The position numbers were made by a program, and so were the translations under genes. 64,000 nucleotides of DNA, taken from assembly GCF_027364955.1 (NCBI RefSeq), contig NZ_DAHXOI010000003.1, positions 140,109 through 204,108 on the forward strand, read 5' to 3'. This DNA comes from Ferrimicrobium sp. Lineage in GTDB: Bacteria > Actinomycetota > Acidimicrobiia > Acidimicrobiales > Acidimicrobiaceae. This document shows, piece by piece, positions 53,443-63,119 of this stretch. The notes under the pieces were generated by a model that saw nothing but the letters and a program-made list of their open reading frames with translations, searched no databases and was not told the origin of the DNA. The first letter of the stretch is position 1, and each line of letters opens with the position of its first letter.

Positions 53443-54384
53443 CTAGGACATGGTTGCGGTCATGAGTCCAATCATGGTGTAGATAATGTGACTGGCTGCG
53501 ATCGCGGTGATCTCAGCGTGGTCGTAACTCGGTGAGACCTCAACGAGGTCGGCACCGACGAGGTTGATGCCCCGAAGTTGGCGAAGGAGTTTGAGCACGT
53601 CTCGAGAGCTTGGACCGCCGGCCTCGGGAGTGCCGGTGCCCGGAGCGGCGCTTGGATCGAGCACGTCGATATCGATAGAGAGATAGACCGGCGCATCGCC
53701 GATGCGCTCTTTGATGCGGGCCCCAAGGTCAGGGATCGACACATCGACGAGCTCATCCGAGGTGATGATCTGAAAGCCGAAGCGGGCATCGTCGTCAAGG
53801 TCGCCAGCGCCATAGAGTGACCCCCGGGTACCGACGTGAAAGCTCCGGTCTTGGAGCAAGAGCTCCTCCTCGAAGGCGCGGCGAAAGGGTGTTCCGTGGG
53901 TATAGGGGGCGCCGAAGTAGGTGTCCCAGGTGTCGAGGTGAGCGTCGAAGTGGATGAGCGCGACCGGTCCGTGTCGTTTCGTGACCGCTCGTAACAGGGG
54001 AAGGGCGATCGTGTGGTCACCGCCGAGGGTAACAAGGCGATCAACGTGGGTCTGGAGTTCCCCAGCACGTGCTTCGATGGTCGCGATCGCCTCGTCGATG
54101 GAGAAGGGGTTGATCCCCATGTCACCAGCGTCAGCCACCTGGACCTTGCCAAAGGGGAAGAGATCCATCGCTGGATCGTAGGGCCGTAGCAGCTGCGAAC
54201 CGGTCCGGATCGCGAGCGGGCCAAAGCGCGCGCCGGGCCGATAGGAGACGCCAGCATCAAAGGGAGCGCCAACGATGGCGATTCCGGCAGCACCTACTTC
54301 GGCCAAGGTGGGGAGACGAGCAAAGGTGGTCGAGTTGGAGAAGCGAGGCTCCTGAAGTGAGTTGCGTGGTCCGATGGGTTCCAT
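53443..54384 (-). CDS. speB: Agmatinase-type ureohydrolase
   Basis: 313 residues from ATG 54384, which has AAGGAG 7 nt upstream; the frame continues upstream without a ribosome-binding site. The binuclear Mn ligands are in GGDHTIALP (His), DAHLDT (Asp, His, Asp) and SIDIDVLDP (two Asp). The loop ends [11 protein letters not shown]. It hydrolyses agmatine or a related guanidino compound to putrescine and urea. Guanidinobutyrase or other specificities cannot be excluded. It is divergent from def. Confidence 0.87.
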   Translation of the reverse strand: MEPIGPRNSLQEPRFSNSTTFARLPTLAEVGAAGIAIVGAPFDAGVSYRPGARFGPLAIRTGSQLLRPYDPAMDLFPFGKVQVADAGDMGINPFSIDEAIATIEARAGELQTHVDRLVTLGGDHTIALPLLRAVTKRHGPVALIHFDAHLDTWDTYFGAPYTHGTPFRRAFEEELLLQDRSFHVGTRGSLYGAGDLDDDARFGFQIITSDELVDVSIPDLGARIKERIGDAPVYLSIDIDVLDPSAAPGTGTPEAGGPSSRDVLKLLRQLRGINLVGADLVEVSPSYDHAEITAIAASHIIYTMIGLMTATMS

Positions 54385-54435
54385 TGGTGACTCCTTGGGG
54401 TTGATGGGCCGAACGGTTGACTTTGATGATCGATG

Positions 54436-54465
54436 TTGGCGATCGACTTCACTGCCTACTAGCCT
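54436..54465 (+). promoter_or_regulatory. Candidate promoter of def (leaderless)
   Basis: TTGGCG (54436-54441), 18-bp spacer, TAGCCT (54460-54465), then 7 nt to the GTG start at 54473, with no Shine-Dalgarno. Transcription would begin at or within a base of the start codon. Confidence 0.45.
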
Positions 54466-54472
54466 AGAACCC

Positions 54473-54964
54473 GTGGCAATCCTCGCTATCCGAACCATTG
54501 GTGACCAGGTTCTCGCGAACCGGTCGACTGAAATTGAAACCTTCGACGCTGCCCTTCAGCGGTTGATCGACGATATGTTTGAGACGATGTACGATGCGCC
54601 AGGGGTCGGTCTCGCCGGTCCCCAGGTTGGCGTGGGTAAGCGCCTATTCGTCTACGACGCCGGCGACGGCCCCGAGGTCTTTATCAACCCTGAACTCATC
54701 GTCGCTGACGGTGATTGGGTCTACGAAGAGGGATGCCTCTCGGTACCGAACTACTGGTGGGAGATCCATCGGCCGGGACATGTGGTGATGCGTGGTCTGG
54801 ATCGAGACGGGAAGCCCCAGGAGGTTGAGGGAGAAGGTCTGCTCGGACGGGTACTCCAGCATGAGTACGACCATCTGGAGGGCAAGTTGCTCATCACACG
54901 ACTCACGGACGAGGAGCGCAAAGCCTTTCACCGCACTATGCGAGAGAAGCTGATCGACTCCTAA
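54473..54964 (+). CDS. def: Peptide deformylase
   Basis: 163 residues from GTG 54473; the longer frame covers the promoter region. All three motifs: [19 protein letters not shown] (metal Cys) and QHEYDHLEG (His, His and catalytic Glu). It removes the formyl group from nascent proteins. fmt, which adds the formyl group to initiator tRNA, follows 2 nt after its stop. Confidence 0.95.
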   Translation: MAILAIRTIGDQVLANRSTEIETFDAALQRLIDDMFETMYDAPGVGLAGPQVGVGKRLFVYDAGDGPEVFINPELIVADGDWVYEEGCLSVPNYWWEIHRPGHVVMRGLDRDGKPQEVEGEGLLGRVLQHEYDHLEGKLLITRLTDEERKAFHRTMREKLIDS

Positions 54965-54966
54965 GC

Positions 54967-55842
54967 GTGCGCATCGTATTCTTTGGAACCGGCGCAGTCT
55001 CTACTGCGTATCTCACGACGCTCCTGGATGGCGGTTTCGATGTGGTTGCGGTGGTGACAAAGCAGCCAAAGCGACGCACCAGGAATGGCTCGCCAGAACC
55101 GACGCCGGTTGCCCAGATCGGTATGCAGGCTGGCCTGAATGTTTTGACGACGCTCGGCGATCTCGGAGATCTTGCCTTCGATCTCGGTGTCGTCGTATCG
55201 TATGGTCGGATACTGCCAGCGGCGTTGGTGGATGCGCACCCGTTGCTCAATGTTCACTACTCGCTCCTCCCTGCTTTTCGGGGAGCGGCCCCAGTCGAGC
55301 GCTCAGTGCTCGCTGGCGGGTTGGCCAGTGGGGTAACGTTGATGCGTCTCGTCCACGAGATGGATGCGGGGCCAGTCTATGCAGCTCAGCCGGTCGAGAT
55401 CGAGGGTCTAGGATTGAGCGAGGCCTATGCACGGTTGACTGCGGCGGGTTGTCAGCTGATGGGTGACTGGCTTGTCCGCCGTGATAGTTGGCTTGAGGAG
55501 GCGGCCCAACCCCAGGTAGGCTTGGCAACCTACGCCCCAAAGATCACCGATGGGGACCTTCTCATCAGGAGTTATGAGTCAGCGCTGCAGGGTTATCGCC
55601 GTCATCTGCTGGGGCGGGCCTACTTCTACGCTGGTCCCAAGCGGATACGCCTCGTCAAGGCCCACATCGAGGAGGGAGAGACGGGTTCTTCACTCGGCAC
55701 CATCGTCGAGGGCAAGATCCAGATGGCCAAGGGGCTGTTGGTTCCAGAACTGGTGCGACCTGAGGGTCGATCGACGATGAGTTTTGCCGATTTTCTCCGG
55801 GGTAGCGCGGTCGAACGCATCGGTACCCGCCCCGAGCAATAG
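54967..55842 (+). CDS. fmt: Methionyl-tRNA formyltransferase
   Basis: 291 residues from GTG 54967. RIVFFGTGAVSTAYL at the N-terminus and the active-site NVHYSLLPAFRGAAPVE (Asn, His) followed by LMRLVHEMDAGPV (Asp) define the formyltransferase domain; a short OB-like C-terminal domain completes it. The C-terminal domain is slightly shorter than in E. coli Fmt (315). rsmB and rpe, the usual next genes in actinobacteria, are missing. Confidence 0.94.
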   Translation: MRIVFFGTGAVSTAYLTTLLDGGFDVVAVVTKQPKRRTRNGSPEPTPVAQIGMQAGLNVLTTLGDLGDLAFDLGVVVSYGRILPAALVDAHPLLNVHYSLLPAFRGAAPVERSVLAGGLASGVTLMRLVHEMDAGPVYAAQPVEIEGLGLSEAYARLTAAGCQLMGDWLVRRDSWLEEAAQPQVGLATYAPKITDGDLLIRSYESALQGYRRHLLGRAYFYAGPKRIRLVKAHIEEGETGSSLGTIVEGKIQMAKGLLVPELVRPEGRSTMSFADFLRGSAVERIGTRPEQ

Positions 55843-56330
55843 TGCCATCGCTGGGGCGATGCGCCGCCATTGTCCCGATCACTGCACCTACCCTTTGGCG
55901 AGCACAGTCGAACCAATAGGAGCAGTGCCGCGAGAGAGGAACCACGAGGTTTGCGCGCTGAGCGAAGGCGAGAACCTTTGGTTCTCTGGAAGATAGTGCC
56001 GGGCCGCGCCAACGAGCACCCTGGCTATGAGTGGCGTATACTTGGGTAGCTATCCTGGGGAACGGCTGGATGGCCGTTCGTCCTGGCTTGTGTTGGACCC
56101 GGTCATCTCGGAGTGATCAACGACAGAGGTGAGATCACGCTGAGGGCGGTCGGTGATCGATCTGCCCCCTGTTCAATCGGTAGCGAGACGGATTGGCTTG
56201 GCGAACGGTTGTCATCGCGGCGATTTGCTAGTCGAACCTTGACAGACAGAGGGCGCTAGGCCAGAGACAACACCAGGACGCACGAAGACAAGAGAGCACG
56301 ACAACAAAGAGGGTACTGTGGTAGAGGGGA
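55843..56330. other. Intergenic stretch without a supported gene
   Basis: This takes the place of rsmB-rpe. It contains a 7-bp inverted repeat GAACGGC/GCCGTTC (56060-56079) but no recognisable protein on either strand. Confidence 0.4.
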
Positions 56331-56352
56331 GGCACGGCAGAAGCGCCGTGCC
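56331..56352 (+). other. Perfect 8-bp hairpin just before the moaB ribosome-binding site
   Basis: GGCACGGC/GCCGTGCC with a 6-nt loop ends 6 nt before the GGAGG of the moaB-like gene. It could affect translation of moaB-ribD or mark a 5' processing site. Confidence 0.5.
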
Positions 56353-56372
56353 AGTATTGGAGGATGCAGTCG

Positions 56373-56855
56373 ATGCCAGCGGTCAAGATAGTGACAGTCT
56401 CTGATGGAGTGATCGCCGGGACGCGCGAGGATCGCTCCGGCCAGGCACTCCATGAGCGCCTCAGCGGTCTTGGGTACGAGGTCGCGGACCGAATAGCCGT
56501 CGCGGATGGCGCTGAGAATGTAGCCTCGACTCTCCGGGGTGCAGCTGCCGGATTTGCGGGATTGATCGTGACCACAGGAGGTACCGGGTTTGGTCCCCGT
56601 GATCTCACCCCGGAGGGCACACGAGAGGTGCTCGATCGTCTTGCTCCCGGTCTCGCGGAGCAGATGCGTGCGGCGAGTCCGCTGGGCGGGCTCTCACGCG
56701 GGGTTGCGGGAACTCTTGGATCCTGCTTGATTTTGAATCTACCGGGTTCTCCACGTGGAGCGATCGAGTCACTCGATGCGGTCGCACCCCTACTGGAGCA
56801 TGCCCTTGGGCTCATTGCGGGGGGCGATACCGAGCATCCTGTCTCCAGCCGATGA
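56373..56855 (+). CDS. moaB: MoaB/MogA family molybdopterin adenylyltransferase-like protein
   Basis: 160 residues from ATG 56373 (GGAGG 9 nt upstream; ATG 56364 abuts the Shine-Dalgarno). IVTVSDGVIAGTREDRSGQAL, VTTGGTGFGPRDLTPEGT and LPGSPRGAIESL cover the MPT-binding fold. It probably adenylylates molybdopterin in molybdenum cofactor synthesis. No other mo genes are near; the 4-nt overlap with ribD (ATGA) couples it to riboflavin synthesis. Confidence 0.9.
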   Translation: MPAVKIVTVSDGVIAGTREDRSGQALHERLSGLGYEVADRIAVADGAENVASTLRGAAAGFAGLIVTTGGTGFGPRDLTPEGTREVLDRLAPGLAEQMRAASPLGGLSRGVAGTLGSCLILNLPGSPRGAIESLDAVAPLLEHALGLIAGGDTEHPVSSR

Positions 56856-58000
56856 ACGATACTGAATTGATGAGGCGGGCCCTCGCCTTGGGTCGGCGTG
56901 CGCGTCACGGATCGCCTCCAAACCCTTGGGTCGGTGCGGTCGTCGTGGCGGATGGAGGGGTCGTTGGGGAGGGTTGGACCCAACCCCTGGGTGGTCCCCA
57001 TGCCGAGGTCGTCGCACTTGGCGAGGCCGGTGAGCGGGCTAAAGGGGCGACGATGTACGTGACCTTAGAGCCCTGTTCTCATCATGGGCGGACGCCACCG
57101 TGTGTTGATGCGATCGTGGCCGCTGGAATACGTCGGGTGGTTGCCTCGATCGTCGACCCCGATCCGCGGGTGGCAGGGCGTGGTTTTCTTGCCCTGCGAA
57201 GAGCAGGCGTGGCGGTTGAGGTTGGGGTGGAGTCCACCCAGAGCGTGCAAGAACTCATCCCGTACCTCGTGCAGCGACGCCTTGGCAGACCCTGGGTCCG
57301 GGCTAAGGTGGCGATGACCCTTGATGGGAGGGTGGCCGATCGAACCGGAGCCTCACAATGGATTACCTCTCCAGCGGCACGAGATCGCGGGCATGAACTT
57401 CGGGCGGAGTCCCAGGCGGTCGTCGTAGGGGCCGAAACGATGGAGGCGGATCATCCACTCCTGACCGCTCGGCCTGGAGGTGGTGAAGCCCCAACTCAGC
57501 CAGAACGGTGGGTTTTTGCTCATCGGAGCCTCTCGTATTGCACCCCAGGCGTCCAGGTGAGCACCGCTGCACCCCAGGAGTTCCTCGACGATCTGGGCTC
57601 GCGTGGAGTGTTGAGTGTCCTCATCGAGGGTGGACCGACGCTTCATGGCTCCTTCTTTGCTGAAGGCCTCGTTGATGAGGTTTATGTCTATCTCGCTCCG
57701 ATGATCTTTGGTGATGATGAGGCAAAGGCTGCCTTCCATCTGCCCATCGGTCGACTCCTGGTCGATCCGATGCAGCTGATCCCCATGGGAATGCAATCGG
57801 TGGGTGCCGACATCGAATTGCGCTTTTGGAGCGGGCGGGCCAATACCGTGGCCGCTGCACTGAACGCTGAGCTTAGCCATGAGAGCGTTTCCGATGTGGA
57901 CCAGTCGGGAGCTCATATACGTGAAGGAGCCAGTGTTTTGCCCCAGTGGTCATCCATTGGTGAGTGTTCCACCCACACCTCCTCCCCCGATGAGGCCTGA
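56852..58000 (+). CDS. ribD: Bifunctional RibD deaminase/reductase
   Basis: 382 residues. The deaminase domain has HAE in GGPHAEVVAL and the zinc Cys pair in LEPCSHHGRTPPC. The reductase domain has VRAKVAMTLDGRVADRTGASQWI and VLSVLIEGGPTLHGSF. It performs the second and third steps of riboflavin synthesis. The conserved part ends near residue 335 (IELRFWSGRA); the last 45 residues look random and may have been created by the rearrangement that placed the antitoxin/Doc module downstream. Confidence 0.94.
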   Translation: MNDTELMRRALALGRRARHGSPPNPWVGAVVVADGGVVGEGWTQPLGGPHAEVVALGEAGERAKGATMYVTLEPCSHHGRTPPCVDAIVAAGIRRVVASIVDPDPRVAGRGFLALRRAGVAVEVGVESTQSVQELIPYLVQRRLGRPWVRAKVAMTLDGRVADRTGASQWITSPAARDRGHELRAESQAVVVGAETMEADHPLLTARPGGGEAPTQPERWVFAHRSLSYCTPGVQVSTAAPQEFLDDLGSRGVLSVLIEGGPTLHGSFFAEGLVDEVYVYLAPMIFGDDEAKAAFHLPIGRLLVDPMQLIPMGMQSVGADIELRFWSGRANTVAAALNAELSHESVSDVDQSGAHIREGASVLPQWSSIGECSTHTSSPDEA

Positions 58001-58280
58001 GTGTGTCGTCGGCGTCGCCGACTAGCGTTCATGTGGTGAGCTGCGACTAGCTGGTTGAGTACGGCTCCCTCAGGTTGGTAGACAACGCCAATGCTCGGCC
58101 AAGGATGAGAGACCTCTCGCAAGGGCGACGCCGTGAACTCTGTGTTCGCGATAGTAAGGCAAGCGGTGGGTCTGCATCGCGGACCCTGGGTGCCGACGCT
58201 CGGTCCTTCTTGGGGCGTCTTGTCGAGAAGGGATATACACCAGTGCTTGTAACGGAATGTAAGTTCGCTTTGCTGAAACC
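58001..58280. other. ribD-antitoxin gap with a 15-bp palindrome
   Basis: GTCGGCG-T-CGCCGAC (58008-58022) begins 8 nt after the ribD stop and may fold into a small terminator-like hairpin without T-run. The rest shows no gene. Confidence 0.4.
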
Positions 58281-58523
58281 ATGAATACACGTACTACTAC
58301 TATCCGCCTCCCCGGCACCACGGCTGAGGCCTTGGAGGTCGTCGCCAGAGCCGATAACCAGTCGGTCTCCGAGGCTGTCCGGCAAGCTGTCGTAGAACAC
58401 ATCCGTATGCGTCGAGCGGATCCGGATTTTCAGCAGAGTCTTCAAGGCATGCTCGAATCCCAGCGCGAAGTGTTCGAGGTGGCTCGCAGACCTTTGACCG
58501 AATACGTGGACCTGGGCGACTAG
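58281..58523 (+). CDS. Ribbon-helix-helix type antitoxin, 3' end altered
   Basis: 80 residues. TRTTTIRLPGTTAEALEVVARADNQSVSEAVRQAVVEHIR is a ribbon-helix-helix DNA-binding domain of the type paired with Doc toxins, followed by a toxin-binding helical tail. The last ten residues (LTEYVDLGD) are in fact the usual beginning of a Doc toxin, read in the same frame. So the antitoxin stop codon has been lost and the frame ends at a TAG inside the toxin. DNA binding may be intact. Confidence 0.75.
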   Translation: MNTRTTTIRLPGTTAEALEVVARADNQSVSEAVRQAVVEHIRMRRADPDFQQSLQGMLESQREVFEVARRPLTEYVDLGD

Positions 58524-58883
58524 CTGGGAATCGCTGCGTTGATTCTTGGTATTGACGGGGAAGCGATGACCAAGGGCGTTGGTATCGGCTTGGCAGAATC
58601 TGCCTTAGCCGCACCTCGAGCATCGTTCGGAGGTATCGAGTTCCACCCACAACTCGATCAGAAGGCAGCTGTGCTACTGGAACGATGAGTGAAGAACCAT
58701 CCGTTGCCTGACGGTAACAAGCGTTCCGCCTGTCTCACAATGTGGAGATGTATCCTGATCAATGGCTGTACCTGGACCCTGAACGATGCAGACGATATCG
58801 TCGCAACCATTGTCCGCGTTGCTACTGGGGAGATACGCACCGAGGAGCTGACGCAGTGGATCGCGTCAAATATCGAGAAGTAG
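58494..58883 (+). pseudogene. Doc (Fic-fold) toxin remnant with two in-frame stops
   Basis: Reading frame 0 from TTG 58494 gives a nearly full-length Doc protein: TEYVDLGD, stop TAG (58521), LGIAALILGIDGEA, IGLAESALAAPRASFGGIEFHPQLDQKAAVLLER, stop TGA (58686), then VKNHPLPDGNKRSACLTMWRCILINGCTWTL and ending IASNIEK. The Fic/Doc active-site motif HPLPDGNKR (usually HPFxDGNKR) is present. Doc phosphorylates EF-Tu. Both stops fall in otherwise conserved positions without frameshift, so it is best read as a toxin killed by point mutations. Confidence 0.82.
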
Positions 58884-59643
58884 GTCGCTGATCGCAGGTG
58901 GCGTTCGCGCTGACAGCCCGAGAGTGAACCCCTCGACAACCCGCTGATCTTGCCATAGTCGACAAGCTATATGAAACGGGCTAGTACGCCCTCCCGGCAA
59001 CGCAATCTGGCGTTGTAACAGTTGGCGTGTAGAAATGCTATAACGATCCATGACAATGCGGTTGGCGTAGTACCCTTGCTGTGTCATCGGAGGCCTTTGG
59101 GAGTGGTTGCTGTCATCAAGACCCGGATGGAGGAGCCAGTCAGGGGATACACGACTACCTGATCATCTCTCGACCGGAATGCTTTGCTGCACCTTCTCGA
59201 GATTCCGGATGAACTGGTGAATACCACAGATGTAGCTACTGCTTGTTGTGGAGTCATCGAACGTTGCTTGCAGCTTTTGTGACGCGAAAAGAGTCTGGTG
59301 GGGGAGTTGCGAGGACCGATTATTGTCGCCTTGAGCAGGGGCTCGAGATTTCGCTTCGCCATAGGTTCCCCGGCGCGACGACCCCTCATCAGTACCATAG
59401 AGGTCATTAGATGAAGGAGATAGCCGATAGCGTTCGTGGTCCTGACGTCCAGAGGTAGGCACAACAAGGATGTATACCTCTCGCTTGGCACAGACAACAG
59501 TTCAGATGCCGGGTATCACTTCAGTGTACCCTCCCGACTCGTCCGTTCTGAGCTGGGGAAATCGCGTTCGTTCACGCTGGTCGAGTCTTGCCGACCGAGA
59601 CAAACTAGGCTGGAGTAGCTGGAGAGCCGAAGGGATGGAATCG
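58884..59643. other. Long gap inside the rib cluster, degraded sequence
   Basis: No intact gene. A plus-frame fragment at 59181-59283 reads ALLHLLEIPDELVNTTDVATACCGVIERC, protein-like but with a stop on either side. No FMN riboswitch signature was found before ribE. With the toxin remnant it forms a 1.6-kb insertion splitting ribD from ribE. Confidence 0.5.
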
Positions 59644-60231
59644 ATGTTCTCAGGGATTGTCGCCACGACGGTCACCTATCTTGGGCAGGGTGACGATGGT
59701 GTGCATCGTTTTGCGCTCGGTGAGTGGAGGCCCACCATCGAGCTAGGCTCCTCGATCTCCTGTAACGGCGTCTGTTTGACGGTCGTTGAGGTGAGCCAAG
59801 ACTCCTTCGGGGTGGAGATCATCGAAGAAACCATGCACCGCAGCACGTTTTCGAACCTTGAGGTGGGCGCACGAGTCAATGTTGAGCAGAGCATCACCGC
59901 TGCCACGCTGCTCGATGGTGGTATCGTGCAGGGGCACGTCGATTGCATTGGCCGTGTCACCCAGGAAGGCCCAGGGCTCGGGGTAGCGTTTGACCCTCGT
60001 TTCGATGCGTTGGTGGTGGAAAAAGGAGGCATCGTATTGAACGGTGTCAGTCTGACGGTGACGGCGATCGGAGAGGGCAGTGCCAGTGTGGCGTTGATCC
60101 CTGAGACCCTGCGCCGCACCAATCTCGGCGATCTCGGGGTCGGAGATCCGCTCAACATCGAGTTTGATATTATTGGGAAGTACCTCGTGCGCCAACGTTC
60201 GCTCGAGCAACGGGAGGCGTGGAGTCAGTGA
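59644..60231 (+). CDS. ribE: Riboflavin synthase alpha subunit
   Basis: 195 residues from ATG 59644, the conserved MFSGIV start with AAGGG 9 nt upstream; ATG 59635 is in frame. Two lumazine-binding barrels: [11 protein letters not shown] and [11 protein letters not shown], with GHVDCIGRV and the [14 protein letters not shown] end. It dismutates two 6,7-dimethyl-8-ribityllumazine molecules to riboflavin. It overlaps ribBA by 4 nt (GTGA). Confidence 0.94.
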   Translation: MFSGIVATTVTYLGQGDDGVHRFALGEWRPTIELGSSISCNGVCLTVVEVSQDSFGVEIIEETMHRSTFSNLEVGARVNVEQSITAATLLDGGIVQGHVDCIGRVTQEGPGLGVAFDPRFDALVVEKGGIVLNGVSLTVTAIGEGSASVALIPETLRRTNLGDLGVGDPLNIEFDIIGKYLVRQRSLEQREAWSQ

Positions 60232-61442
60232 GTTTTCATCCTATTGAAGAGGCGATCGCCGCAATTGGTCGAGGCGAGATTGTGCTGGTGGTCGACGATG
60301 AGAATCGTGAGAATGAAGGTGACCTGATCATGGGTGCCGAGTTCGTCGATGCCGAGAAGATCTCCTTCTACCTCGCCCACACCTCTGGTCTCATCTGTGT
60401 TCCACTCACCGGTGAGCGACTCGACGAACTCGACATCCCGCTGATGGTGGAGAACAACACCGAGTCTCACTTGACCGCCTTTACCGTTTCGGTGGATGCG
60501 AAGCGCGCCGTTACCACTGGGATCTCGGCTTACGATCGGGCCAGCACCATCCGTGCCCTTGTGGATCCATCCACCAAGCCATCGGATTTGACGAGGCCTG
60601 GGCACGTTTTCCCACTGCGTGCCCGTGATGGTGGGGTGTTGCGCAGAGGTGGACACACCGAAGCGGCCGTTGATCTCGCCCGTCTTGCTGGCATCACCCC
60701 TGCCGGGGTGATCTGTGAGGTGGTGACCGAGGACAAGCAGAATATGGCACGCCTCGATGAACTCACCAAGTTCGCCGAGACCCATGGACTGGTGCTGATC
60801 TCGATCGCTGATCTCATTCGCTATCGGGCCGCCAACGATACCCTGGTCAAGCGTGTTGAGGGTGCCACCGCCCGCATCCCAACGGCCTACGGGGACTTCA
60901 CCGGCATCGCCTATCAGTCGATCCTGGATGGGGAACAACACGTTGCCCTGGTCTTGGGTGACATCGACAATGGTGATCCTGTGCTGGTCCGGGTGCACTC
61001 AGAGTGTCTGACGGGCGACGCCTTCGGTTCGTTGCGCTGCGACTGTGGTCCCCAACTCCATCGATCGATGGAGATCATCACCGAGGAGGGTAGGGGGGTC
61101 ATCGTCTACTTGCGTGGCCATGAGGGCCGCGGTATTGGACTGGCCCACAAGCTGCGGGCGTACCAACTCCAAGAACAGGGTCTCGATACGGTCGAGGCCA
61201 ATGAGGCGCTTGGCCTGCCGGTGGACTCGCGTGATTATGGCATCGGCTCGCAGATCCTCGTCGACCTCGGGGTTACCAAGATGCGGCTCTTGACCAACAA
61301 CCCGACTAAGTATGGAGGACTCTCTGGTTTTGGACTCGAGATCACCGAGCGCGTTCCACTGATCATTGAACCGCAGGCGGAGAATGCCAAGTATCTCCAG
61401 ACGAAGGCGACAAAGATGGGACATCTCCTCGACCTTGGGTAA
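60228..61442 (+). CDS. ribBA: Bifunctional DHBP synthase / GTP cyclohydrolase II
   Basis: 404 residues from GTG 60228 (GGGAGG 10 nt upstream; GTG 60219 in frame). The RibB domain has [13 protein letters not shown] metal acid loop, and [28 protein letters not shown]. The RibA domain has the zinc Cys in [19 protein letters not shown] and [14 protein letters not shown]. It makes both entry substrates of riboflavin synthesis, from ribulose 5-phosphate and GTP. Confidence 0.96.
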   Translation: MSFHPIEEAIAAIGRGEIVLVVDDENRENEGDLIMGAEFVDAEKISFYLAHTSGLICVPLTGERLDELDIPLMVENNTESHLTAFTVSVDAKRAVTTGISAYDRASTIRALVDPSTKPSDLTRPGHVFPLRARDGGVLRRGGHTEAAVDLARLAGITPAGVICEVVTEDKQNMARLDELTKFAETHGLVLISIADLIRYRAANDTLVKRVEGATARIPTAYGDFTGIAYQSILDGEQHVALVLGDIDNGDPVLVRVHSECLTGDAFGSLRCDCGPQLHRSMEIITEEGRGVIVYLRGHEGRGIGLAHKLRAYQLQEQGLDTVEANEALGLPVDSRDYGIGSQILVDLGVTKMRLLTNNPTKYGGLSGFGLEITERVPLIIEPQAENAKYLQTKATKMGHLLDLG

Positions 61443-61544
61443 GGGCCGGGGTCTTGTCGATCCAGATGGAGAACGAGCGGTGCTGTGCACCAGAGAGAGC
61501 TATCTCGGCCGGTACGATGTCTCCGGTACGATAAAGAGGGTTGT

Positions 61545-61562
61545 AGTGGGTACCAACCCACT
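61545..61562. other. Hairpin between ribBA and ribH
   Basis: Perfect 7-bp stem AGTGGGT/ACCCACT with an ACCA loop in the 276-bp gap; direct repeats of GGTACGAT (61511 and 61525 region) precede it. No T-run. The gap otherwise shows no gene. Confidence 0.4.
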
Positions 61563-61718
61563 GCAGAACTGGAGTAGTACCGACTAGGCGGCAAGGACAC
61601 CGCGCTGTGGATTGAGCTGGTATGAAAGTTTGGTCGGCATTGGATGCATGCAAGACGAGGAGACGAGCCCATTTGGGTACTTTGACCCTCGGTCGCAGAA
61701 CTCGAAGAGGGAATTGAG

Positions 61719-62240
61719 ATGGCAGGATATCAAGGACACGACCGTAGTGATGTTGGAACGAATTACGAGGAGTTGACCGGTCAGCTGCACTACCAGAGCG
61801 GTGACCGCTTCGGAATCGTCGCCTCCGAATTCAATCGGGTGATTGTTGATCCGCTACTGGCGGGAGCCCGAGCAGGCTTTCACACGGTCGGCGCCCAAGA
61901 CTCAGCGCTGACGGTGGTGTGGGTCCCCGGTGCTCTTGAGATCGTGGGGGCGATCCGCCAACTCCTCGTGAGTCGATCGCTCGCTGGTGTCATCGCCGTG
62001 GGTGCGGTTGTTCGGGGCGAGACCAGTCACTATGACGTGGTAGTGAACCAGAGTGCTGGCCAGCTGATGACCCTCGCTGCTAGTGCCGATGTCCCGATCG
62101 TCAACGCGATTCTGACGGTCGAGAACATCGAACAGGGCCTGAACCGAGCCGGAGGCAAGGACGGAAACAAGGGCTTTGATGGCGCGCTCTCGCTAGTTCG
62201 CCTCGTCGACCTCTATCGCCGACTCGCAAAGGAGTCATAG
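61719..62240 (+). CDS. ribH: 6,7-dimethyl-8-ribityllumazine synthase
   Basis: 173 residues. VVWVPGALEIVGAI, GAVVRGETSHYDVV (catalytic His) and VPIVNAILTVENIEQGLNRAG are the standard active-site and phosphate loops. It builds the lumazine from DHBP and the pyrimidine. GAGGG precedes the ATG. Followed 3 nt later by hisG. Confidence 0.96.
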   Translation: MAGYQGHDRSDVGTNYEELTGQLHYQSGDRFGIVASEFNRVIVDPLLAGARAGFHTVGAQDSALTVVWVPGALEIVGAIRQLLVSRSLAGVIAVGAVVRGETSHYDVVVNQSAGQLMTLAASADVPIVNAILTVENIEQGLNRAGGKDGNKGFDGALSLVRLVDLYRRLAKES

Positions 62241-62243
62241 TCA

Positions 62244-63119
62244 GTGCTAAGGATTGTCGTTCCAAAGGGGAGCCTTGAGCGGGCTACTTTTGCGTTGTTT
62301 GCGGAGGCAGATCTGCCGATCGAGCGCAGCAGTGAGGTCGATTACCGGGCGACGATCGACGACCCACGAGTGCGTGAGGTGCGAGTTCTACGTCCCCAGG
62401 AGATCCCCACCTACGTGGCTGAGGGGCTCTTTGACCTCGGCATCACCGGTCGCGATTGGATCAACGAGACCCAAGCTGAGGTGGTCTCGCTCGGTGAACT
62501 TCGCTACTCGAAGGTGACCTCTCGACCGATTCGGGTTGTGCTAGCGGTGGCTGCTGATAGCGAGGTCCACGAGGTGAGTGATCTGCACGATGGTGTTCGG
62601 GTGGCCACCGAGTACCCAGAGCTCACCCGTCGGTTCTTTCGCGAACACGGCGTTGAGCCGGTGATCCTGCTCTCCTACGGCGCCACTGAGGCCAAGATAC
62701 CAGAGATCGCCGACGCCGTCGTTGAGATCACGGAGACGGGAAGGGCATTGCGCGCGGCCGGACTGAGGATCATCGATACGGTTTTGGTCTCTTACACTGA
62801 GCTCATTGCGAACCCGGTCAGTGCCGCTAATCCTGAGAAGCGCCACGCGATGGAGCAACTCCAGACGTTGTTATTGGGGGCCTTGTCCGCTCGTGATCGG
62901 GTGCTGGTCAAACTCAATGTTGGGGGTGATCATCTCAGCGATATCATCGAGGCGTTACCGGCGATGAAGTCACCGACGGTTTCACAGCTTTACAAAGAGA
63001 GTGGTTTTGCTGTGGAGGCGGTGGTGCCTCGCTCCGCGATCAACCTGCTGATCCCCCTCCTCAAAGACCGGGGTGCTACCGACATCCTCGAGCTCCCACT
63101 CTCGAAGGTTGTGCCGTAG
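62244..63119 (+). CDS. hisG: ATP phosphoribosyltransferase, long form
   Basis: 291 residues from GTG 62244. LRIVVPKGSLERATFALFAEADLPI, LFDLGITGRDWI and the PRPP loop DAVVEITETGRALRAAGLRI form the catalytic domains. Residues 215-291 are the ACT-like histidine-feedback domain, so no HisZ is needed. First step of histidine synthesis. Other his genes are absent; the ribH-hisG pairing is usual in actinobacteria. The next ORF starts directly after its stop. Confidence 0.95.
   Translation: MLRIVVPKGSLERATFALFAEADLPIERSSEVDYRATIDDPRVREVRVLRPQEIPTYVAEGLFDLGITGRDWINETQAEVVSLGELRYSKVTSRPIRVVLAVAADSEVHEVSDLHDGVRVATEYPELTRRFFREHGVEPVILLSYGATEAKIPEIADAVVEITETGRALRAAGLRIIDTVLVSYTELIANPVSAANPEKRHAMEQLQTLLLGALSARDRVLVKLNVGGDHLSDIIEALPAMKSPTVSQLYKESGFAVEAVVPRSAINLLIPLLKDRGATDILELPLSKVVP

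Noticed and set aside
58521..58688. Possible stop-codon recoding (TAG and TGA) in the Doc gene
   Set aside because: There is no SECIS-like or pyrrolysine context, two different stop codons are involved and the antitoxin stop is also lost; point-mutation decay is simpler.
59084..59497. 137-codon minus frame upstream of ribE
   Set aside because: No ribosome-binding site, family resemblance or neighbour support.
59400..59643. FMN riboswitch before ribE
   Set aside because: The conserved AGGGGC...GACCGGCGG core could not be found here or before ribD or ribH.
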